From assembly GCA_002342205.1 (NCBI GenBank), contig DDPN01000160.1, forward strand, positions 6,891-18,621: a DNA stretch of 11,731 nucleotides. Direction: 5' to 3'. The stretch comes from Chitinophagaceae bacterium UBA2467 (lineage in GTDB: Bacteria > Bacteroidota > Bacteroidia > Chitinophagales > Chitinophagaceae). Made by a program: the position numbers and the translations under genes. Positions 6,840-11,731 of this stretch are shown one piece after another. Within the stretch, counting starts at the first letter, position 1. Each line of letters opens with the position of its first letter. Under the pieces are notes generated by a model that was given only the letters and a program-made list of their open reading frames with translations, did no database searches and was not told where the DNA came from.

Positions 6840-9794
6840 TTAGAATAAGTTATATCCATAGCTCACGTAGTATAAGCCACCCACATATGGGCTACCAAAA
6901 CCAGTGCGCTGATAGTTATTAGCAATGTTTGTTCCACCTACGCGGAAAGTACTCTTTGGATTTTTAGCAGGGCGATAGGTAACCTGTGCATCCCACCATC
7001 CAAAAGAAGGCAATGTACCTGTTACAAAAGTTCCTTCGTAGTAGTTACGATCTTGCCATTTATATACTACGTTAAATCCAAAGTTTTTGTACACGTTTTC
7101 ATTGCGCATTCCGATATTAACGCGGTATTTAGGAGCATTGAAGTAGGTAACCACTCCAGCTTCTACATCTTTCAGTTTATCAGAAAATACGTTACCATAT
7201 ACAACATACTTCTTCACCCACTGGTATTCAAATCCAACACCCCAACCGGATGATTTAACCGCTTGAGAAGAGTTTTGAACATAAGAAAGGTTAGTACTGG
7301 TAAATGGAGAATAAAGATCAGAATTTGCACCAGTACGTGATTGAACTAAGGCAACCCCTACTAGGAAATCTTCGTAACGGCTGTAGTAATAATAAGCATC
7401 AACTAACAATTTCTTGCCAATAACACCTTTATATCCGATTTCGTAAGATTTAACTGTCTCAGGCTTCACTTCCTGGAAACGAGCACGAACTAAACGGATT
7501 GAGTCTGCTAAAGTTCCCGCTCTGTATGATAGAACACTTGCAGCAGTGTATCCAGGTCGAGTGCTATTCAACTTATAATAATCCTGAAACTGTGGCAAAC
7601 AACCCATCAATACCCCTGAACCAGTTACTAAACTGATATACTGATTCTGATTGGTTGGGAAACGATACGCTGTTTGATAAGATAAGCGCAAGAAGTTCTC
7701 TTTAGCTAATTTGATCAAAGCAGAAACACGTGGTGTGAAGCGGCCTTTGAAATTAGTTTGCTTATCAAAACGGCCTGATGCAGTTAAGGTTAAACCACCA
7801 TCTAACATTTTTCTCTTTGCCTGCAAGTATCCACCATATTCATTGACACGAATTAATTGTGCAGTATCCGCAAACAAGGTTCCTTGAGAATTCAACACCC
7901 ATTGTTTCCAGCTTGCACCAGCCATTAACTCGATTTTATCTGAGAAGCCACCCATATCAGATATGTTCAGCTGTGTTTCCGCAGAATAGAAATCAGTTTT
8001 ATCTAAGAACAATGCACCCCCTTTACTGATTGGGGTTGTTTTAATACGATTCATTGCATCAGCAAATGCTTTTGTACCTGGAATCAAACGAGTAGCATCA
8101 GAAGAAGCTCTTGCTGCTTGATGCAAGGTAAAGTCACTAGCCAATGTGCCATTCAAACGACGACCCTCAGAGAAGGTTCCAATATATAATGGGAACCAGC
8201 TACCACTTGGAGAGGCAGATTCATTCAAGAATGCGCCCAATGCAGTTGCATTATAAGACTTACCTGCGTTTTCCTGTGTGGTATAGGCTCTTACAAACCA
8301 GTTTTTGTGACGCAACTCTAATTTATGTTGACCCATAGTTAGATTACGAAGAGAATAACGATCTGCACCAGTGTAAACAGTAGTACCCGCACCAATGTAG
8401 CTATTCAATGATAACTCAAGGTTGTCTGTGAACTTGTAATGGATACCGCCGTTAAAACGTACGTTCAATGTATTATAATCTACCAGTTGCTCCTCTACAT
8501 AACCAGTACGAGATACTGTAGTATTACCAAAATAGTTATTCTTAAGACCATTGTAGAATGGGAACATCTGATCGATCAATGGCTTTAACTGTGGACTGTT
8601 AATAGCACCTAAAACAGGAGCCGGGAAAAATGGGAAAGAATAAAATCCTTGACGCTGTGCTTCAGTAGGATAAACAGGATTACCTATTGCAGCATAATAA
8701 GAATTCAATAATGTAACAACGTCAAGAGCACCGCCAGTGGCTCCTAAAATTCCATTACGAGTTGATTGTTGAACGAAAAGAGAAAATGCGTTCATGTTAG
8801 CGCTCGTTTCATCACCATACGTGTTGATTCCATTGAAATCAGCATTGCTGGTACGATTCCCAGGCACTACTGCACTAAGAATTCCAATCTGGGCTTTGTT
8901 TCTGTAGTCTACTGCTTCCCAATCAGATCCCTTCACCATTGATGCAGCCAACTTAATCGCTAACTTATTTTTATACGCTTTAGCCCAACGGAAAGACCAA
9001 TCATAAAAAGGAGCTGCCGCACGCTGCTTTTGATCAACATGCATCATACCTTGTTTAATGTTGTAGCTGAATCCCTGGTATTTGAATGGGTTTTTAGTAT
9101 TGATCAAAACCGTACCGTTCATACCACCAGATCCATATAAAGCTGAAGAAGCTCCTGATAGAACCTCTACACTTTCAACGTCTAAATCAGAAGGACCTAC
9201 CATGCTACCAACGGCAAAGTTCAAACCGGGCGCTTGGTTGTCCATTCCATCCATCAATTGATTTAGGCGGGTATTACCACTACTTACAAATCCACGAGTA
9301 GTGATTGTACGGAAGGTTAAACTTGCTGTGTGCACGTCTACACCCTTTAGGTTTCCGATAGCCTCATAAAAATTAGGAGCCGCAACATTACGAAGTGCAG
9401 TTGAGCTTAAACGCTCCACTGTTACTGGAGACTCCAGTAAGCGTGTGGGAGTTCTGGTAGCAGCAACCACTACTTCCTGACCCAAAGCTTCATTCACTTT
9501 CAAGTCAACAGAAATACTAGCAGCACTAGTAACATTTACTTCCTGGTCTTGATATCCAATTGAACTGAAAATCAAGGTAACTGGCAACTTAGCAACTGAG
9601 ATGGAAAATTGTCCATCTGCGTTAGTATACGTGCCTTGAGAAGTTCCTTTTACGGCAACTGAAACAGCCGGCACAACTTCCTTAGAAGCTTGGCTCCGCA
9701 CAGTACCTTTTACTGTAACTTGCTGAGCATAAGCAGAGAAGGAAATTAACAGCACCGCAATTGAAGAAGCTAGAAATTGGTAGCTTTTTCTCAT
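6840..9794 (-). CDS. TonB-dependent receptor with CarboxypepD_reg-like domain
   Basis: A 984-residue outer membrane receptor. Residues 1-23 are a signal peptide (MRKSYQFLASSIAVLLISF..., cleavage AYA|QQ). Residues about 26-100 are a CarboxypepD_reg-like domain (VKGTVRSQ, YTNADGQFSISV, FSSIGYQDQEV). EVVVAATR (107-114) resembles a TonB box or the linker to the plug. The plug spans about 115-235, with TTRGF (165-169), LMDGMDNQ (180-187), VESVEVLSGASSALYGSGGMNG (206-227) and VLINTK (229-234). The remainder is the 22-strand-type barrel ending in an aromatic strand (YVSYGYNLF). The frame stays open to an ATG at 9836, but that would place 14 residues before the signal peptide, so 9794 is chosen. No susD, ABC transporter or regulator sits nearby. 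Substrate unknown; siderophore, cofactor or oligomer uptake are all possible. The strong dedicated terminator and long leader suggest an independently controlled, possibly well-expressed gene. Confidence 0.9.
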   Translation of the reverse strand: MRKSYQFLASSIAVLLISFSAYAQQVTVKGTVRSQASKEVVPAVSVAVKGTSQGTYTNADGQFSISVAKLPVTLIFSSIGYQDQEVNVTSAASISVDLKVNEALGQEVVVAATRTPTRLLESPVTVERLSSTALRNVAAPNFYEAIGNLKGVDVHTASLTFRTITTRGFVSSGNTRLNQLMDGMDNQAPGLNFAVGSMVGPSDLDVESVEVLSGASSALYGSGGMNGTVLINTKNPFKYQGFSYNIKQGMMHVDQKQRAAAPFYDWSFRWAKAYKNKLAIKLAASMVKGSDWEAVDYRNKAQIGILSAVVPGNRTSNADFNGINTYGDETSANMNAFSLFVQQSTRNGILGATGGALDVVTLLNSYYAAIGNPVYPTEAQRQGFYSFPFFPAPVLGAINSPQLKPLIDQMFPFYNGLKNNYFGNTTVSRTGYVEEQLVDYNTLNVRFNGGIHYKFTDNLELSLNSYIGAGTTVYTGADRYSLRNLTMGQHKLELRHKNWFVRAYTTQENAGKSYNATALGAFLNESASPSGSWFPLYIGTFSEGRRLNGTLASDFTLHQAARASSDATRLIPGTKAFADAMNRIKTTPISKGGALFLDKTDFYSAETQLNISDMGGFSDKIELMAGASWKQWVLNSQGTLFADTAQLIRVNEYGGYLQAKRKMLDGGLTLTASGRFDKQTNFKGRFTPRVSALIKLAKENFLRLSYQTAYRFPTNQNQYISLVTGSGVLMGCLPQFQDYYKLNSTRPGYTAASVLSYRAGTLADSIRLVRARFQEVKPETVKSYEIGYKGVIGKKLLVDAYYYYSRYEDFLVGVALVQSRTGANSDLYSPFTSTNLSYVQNSSQAVKSSGWGVGFEYQWVKKYVVYGNVFSDKLKDVEAGVVTYFNAPKYRVNIGMRNENVYKNFGFNVVYKWQDRNYYEGTFVTGTLPSFGWWDAQVTYRPAKNPKSTFRVGGTNIANNYQRTGFGSPYVGGLYYVSYGYNLF

Positions 9795-9823
9795 AAATCG
9801 GAATTTTGGTTTAAAATAGGGTG

Positions 9824-9854
9824 GAAAAGTACGCATTGTAGGGGGACTATAAAA
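9824..9854 (-). promoter_or_regulatory. Candidate promoter of the second TonB-dependent receptor
   Basis: On the - strand TTTT (9854-9851) is followed after 19 bases by TACTTTTC (9831-9824), seven of eight bases of TAnnTTTG. That leaves a leader of roughly 25 bases before the ATG at 9794. It also runs over the ATG at 9836, supporting the downstream start. The -33 element overlaps the inverted repeat at 9850-9866. A partial match only. Confidence 0.35.
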
Positions 9855-9866
9855 ATTTAATTTTTA
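9850..9866. repeat. AT-rich inverted repeat in the divergent receptor/purC intergenic region
   Basis: TAAAAATT (9850-9857) and AATTTTTA (9859-9866) are exact inverted repeats around a single T. The site overlaps the candidate -33 element of the receptor gene and lies 78 bases before the purC start. It could be a regulator binding site, an UP-like AT-rich element or a chance product of low complexity. Confidence 0.35.
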
Positions 9867-9905
9867 AGGGTAAAGGATAAGTTGTTGAAATCTCAAACAG
9901 ACTGG

Positions 9906-9939
9906 TTTACCGTACTTTAGGACTCTCTTTTTACATTCG
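9906..9939 (+). promoter_or_regulatory. Candidate purC promoter
   Basis: TACATTCG (9932-9939) matches TAnnTTTG at seven of eight bases, with TTTA (9906-9909) 22 bases upstream. The purC ATG follows after only four bases. A competing -7 candidate is TACTTTAG (9913-9920), also seven of eight, which would leave a leader of about 20 bases but has only a TTG at a long 25-base spacing. I cannot decide between them from sequence alone. Confidence 0.4.
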
Positions 9940-9943
9940 GGGC

Positions 9944-10879
9944 ATGGGTGATTTTAATTTTAAAGATCAGACCTCTTTTTACAGGGGTAAAGTAAGGGAT
10001 GTATACACTATCGGCGAGGACTGGCTGGTTATGATTGCATCGGATCGAATTTCAGCATTTGATGTAATTCTACCCCGCCCCATTCCTTATAAAGGGCAGG
10101 TTTTGAATCAAATAGCCAGCCATATGCTGGAAGCAACCCGAGATATTTGCCCAAATTGGTTGATAAACACCCCCGCTCCAACTGTTTCAATTGGGAAGAA
10201 ATGTGTACCATTCAAAATAGAAATGGTTGTAAGAGGATATCTAACTGGGCATGCATGGAGAACGTATCGGGAGGGAAAGCGAGTTTTATGTGGTGCACCA
10301 CTACCAGAGGGGTTAAAAGAGAATGACCCATTCCCCACCCCTATCATAACTCCTTCTACCAAGGCAGCAGAGGGACACGACGAGGACATTAGCCCTGAAG
10401 AAATAATTAAACAAGGACTTGCCAGCGAAAAGGATTGGGAAGTACTGAGCTCCTATGCGCTTCGACTATTTGAAAGAGGAAGTCAAATTGCTAAAAACAG
10501 AGGTCTAATATTAGTTGACACCAAATATGAATTTGGTAAAATTGGCAATGAAATTTTTTTGATGGACGAAGTCCACACACCAGATAGCTCTCGTTATTTT
10601 TTTGCGGAGGGGTATGATGAAAGACAACGTAAAGGAGAGCGTCAACCACAATTAAGTAAAGAATTTGTACGCGAGTGGCTAATCCAAAATAATTTCATGG
10701 GCAAAGAAGGTCAAACCGTACCTGCCATGTCAGATAGTTGGGTAGAAACTATTTCTAAACGATACATTGAACTATATGAAAAAGTGATTGGAGAAACCTT
10801 TCACCCTGTATCAATGAGTCAACAAGAAATTGGAGAGACGATAGAAAAATCACTGCAGCAATTAAAGACGATCCGTTGA
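9944..10879 (+). CDS. purC: Phosphoribosylaminoimidazole-succinocarboxamide synthase (SAICAR synthetase)
   Basis: A 311-residue cytosolic enzyme. It joins CAIR and aspartate using ATP to form SAICAR in de novo purine synthesis, downstream of the PurM product AIR. Visible motifs are YRGKVRDVY (13-21, nucleotide loop), ASDRISAFD (32-40), KIEMVVRGYLTGHAW (91-105, first family signature), ITPSTKAAEGHDE (135-147) and LILVDTKYEFG (188-198, second signature), with the C-terminal DEVHTPDSSRYF. The length is that of the longer, yeast/Bacteroidota-like form rather than the roughly 237-residue E. coli enzyme. No residues appear to be missing. It is divergent from the receptor gene across 149 bases, and its last 18 bases overlap the end of trhO on the other strand. 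It has no purine-gene neighbour on its strand. Confidence 0.95.
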   Translation: MGDFNFKDQTSFYRGKVRDVYTIGEDWLVMIASDRISAFDVILPRPIPYKGQVLNQIASHMLEATRDICPNWLINTPAPTVSIGKKCVPFKIEMVVRGYLTGHAWRTYREGKRVLCGAPLPEGLKENDPFPTPIITPSTKAAEGHDEDISPEEIIKQGLASEKDWEVLSSYALRLFERGSQIAKNRGLILVDTKYEFGKIGNEIFLMDEVHTPDSSRYFFAEGYDERQRKGERQPQLSKEFVREWLIQNNFMGKEGQTVPAMSDSWVETISKRYIELYEKVIGETFHPVSMSQQEIGETIEKSLQQLKTIR

Positions 10880-11731
10880 TTTTTTATGAGAAACCGTTTT
10901 TAATCTATCTCTGGATTTATTAAAAATGTGCTGTCCCAAATCTTTTCCCTTTCGCAGTTTTTTTCGTTCGGCTTCAGATAAGTGAAGAGTTTCCAAACAA
11001 TCGGCCGAACAACATCCATTCATTTCTGTGGCACATGTTTCGCACTGAATAAATAGCAAATGACAGCCATCATTTTTGCAATTCGTATGCGTGTCTGCCG
11101 GTTTGCCACATTGATGACAACTGGCTATCACATCTTCAGTGATTCGCTCACCCAATCTTTCATCAAATACAAAGTTCTTTCCAATGAATAAACTTGGCAT
11201 ACCTTCTTCCTTCACCTTTCTTGCATAATTAATCACACCTCCCTCCAGATGAAATACATTCTGAAATCCTTTGTGCAACATATAAGCAGAAGCTTTTTCG
11301 CAGCGGATACCTCCTGTGCAATACATCAAGATCGTTGCATCCTTTTTGTCTTTTAGTAAATCTACCGCCATTGGTAATTGCTCACGAAATGTACTGGAAG
11401 GAATCTCTACCGCATTTTTAAAATGACCCACCTCATACTCGTAATAATTTCGCATATCAATTATGATGGTGGAAGGATCCTGCGCCAAGCGGTTAAAATC
11501 CTCAGGCGTTGCATAGTTACCCTTTCGTCGCATATCAAAAGAAGGATCCTCAATTCCATCTGCAACGATTTTATTTCGCACTTTAATATCTAAAACAAAA
11601 AAAGATTTACCATCGTCTCCCACTGCAATATTTAATCGGCACCCTTTCAATGCAGGAATCGAGTCTAAATATTCTCTTAATCCATCCAACGATGCTGAAG
11701 GGATACTGATTTGAGCGTTAACCCCTTCTTG
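10862..11731 (-). CDS. trhO: tRNA uridine(34) hydroxylase (rhodanese-domain, YceA family), 5' end outside the window
   Basis: The frame is open through the right edge. The 14 codons before the TTG at 11689 read QEGVNAQISIPSAS, which continues the family sequence (HEGINAQIS in E. coli), so TTG is not the start and about 60 residues are missing. Visible: 289 residues. Order: the end of the N-terminal domain; the acylphosphatase-like to rhodanese linker (GCRLNIAVGDDGKSF, VRNKIVADGI); a rhodanese domain with IDMRNYYEYEVGHF and the active loop YCTGGIRCEKAS (reactive Cys is visible residue 138, codon 11318-11320); then NFVFDERLGERI and a C-terminal segment with nine cysteines (CHQC ... NCKNDGCHLLFIQCETC ... 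GCC ... C), probably metal-binding; and the family tail IFNKSRDRL. Known role: O2-dependent 5-hydroxylation of U34 in tRNAs toward ho5U derivatives, affecting wobble decoding. Its 3' end overlaps purC by 18 bases. Confidence 0.93.
   Translation of the reverse strand, partial: QEGVNAQISIPSASLDGLREYLDSIPALKGCRLNIAVGDDGKSFFVLDIKVRNKIVADGIEDPSFDMRRKGNYATPEDFNRLAQDPSTIIIDMRNYYEYEVGHFKNAVEIPSSTFREQLPMAVDLLKDKKDATILMYCTGGIRCEKASAYMLHKGFQNVFHLEGGVINYARKVKEEGMPSLFIGKNFVFDERLGERITEDVIASCHQCGKPADTHTNCKNDGCHLLFIQCETCATEMNGCCSADCLETLHLSEAERKKLRKGKDLGQHIFNKSRDRLKTVSHKKSTDRL

Noticed and set aside
7053..8338. Two small + strand open frames (7053-7253 and 8144-8338) inside the second receptor
   Set aside because: They are antisense to barrel-coding sequence and have no independent support.
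181..9794. SusCD-type polysaccharide utilisation locus
   Set aside because: Neither receptor is followed by a susD-like gene, and there are no glycoside hydrolases or regulators in the window.
9795..9836. 14-residue extension of the second receptor from ATG 9836
   Set aside because: It would bury the signal peptide behind charged and aromatic residues, and the candidate -7 box lies downstream of that ATG.
10029..10389. Two open frames (60 and 93 residues) antisense to purC
   Set aside because: They overlap each other and a fully conserved enzyme gene, with no family motifs or promoter.
11378..11593. 71-residue + strand open frame inside trhO
   Set aside because: Antisense to the conserved rhodanese region; no motif.
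11687..11689. TTG as the start of trhO
   Set aside because: The reading frame upstream to the window edge encodes conserved family residues, so the gene simply continues outside.
1..11731. Mobile element, CRISPR array, defence system, biosynthetic cluster or riboswitch
   Set aside because: No transposase, integrase, direct-repeat array, target-site duplication, defence or biosynthetic enzyme genes, or conserved leader structure could be seen; intergenic gaps are all under 150 bases.

Overview
The window is an AT-rich stretch of chromosome from a member of the Bacteroidota, most likely the Chitinophagaceae or a close relative. I infer this from four things: the Bacteroidota form of PurM (389 aa, motifs DGAGTKS, MNLDDLL and GGETADVGD); two TonB-dependent receptors with a CarboxypepD_reg-like N-terminal domain; start codons without convincing Shine-Dalgarno sequences; and several matches to the Bacteroidota promoter (TTTG about 20 bases before TAnnTTTG). 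Genus and species cannot be fixed from the sequence alone.

Layout from left to right. The window opens inside a tRNA-His(GTG) gene, followed by an intrinsic terminator. Next is a + strand TonB-dependent receptor of the outer membrane beta-barrel type (181-2826). It converges on a - strand pair, purM then ftsE (4749 down to 2843). Divergent from purM is ribF (4814-5743, +), which converges with holA (6749-5745, -) with one base between the stop codons. Upstream of holA on the same strand is a second, larger TonB-dependent receptor (9794-6840) closed by a strong terminator. Divergent from it is purC (9944-10879, +), whose end overlaps by 18 bases the end of trhO (-), a gene that runs off the right edge.

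Most of the window is housekeeping: purine synthesis (purM makes AIR, purC makes SAICAR), FMN/FAD synthesis (ribF), the replicative clamp loader (holA), cell division or envelope work (ftsE), and tRNA supply and wobble modification (tRNA-His, trhO). The two receptors are the only accessory-type genes. Neither has a susD-like partner or any transport or degradation genes beside it, so their substrates are unknown.

I see no phage, insertion sequence, CRISPR array, toxin-antitoxin pair, defence island or biosynthetic cluster, and no new multi-gene system. The most interesting signals are small. Promoter -7 boxes sit only 4-8 bases before the start codons of ribF, purM, holA and perhaps purC, suggesting very short or absent 5' leaders. 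Two divergent promoters interlock within 64 bases. The convergent gene ends are extremely tight, one of them with a hairpin built over a stop codon. One receptor carries a Gly/Trp/Met-rich insert, and an AT-rich inverted repeat lies upstream of the other.
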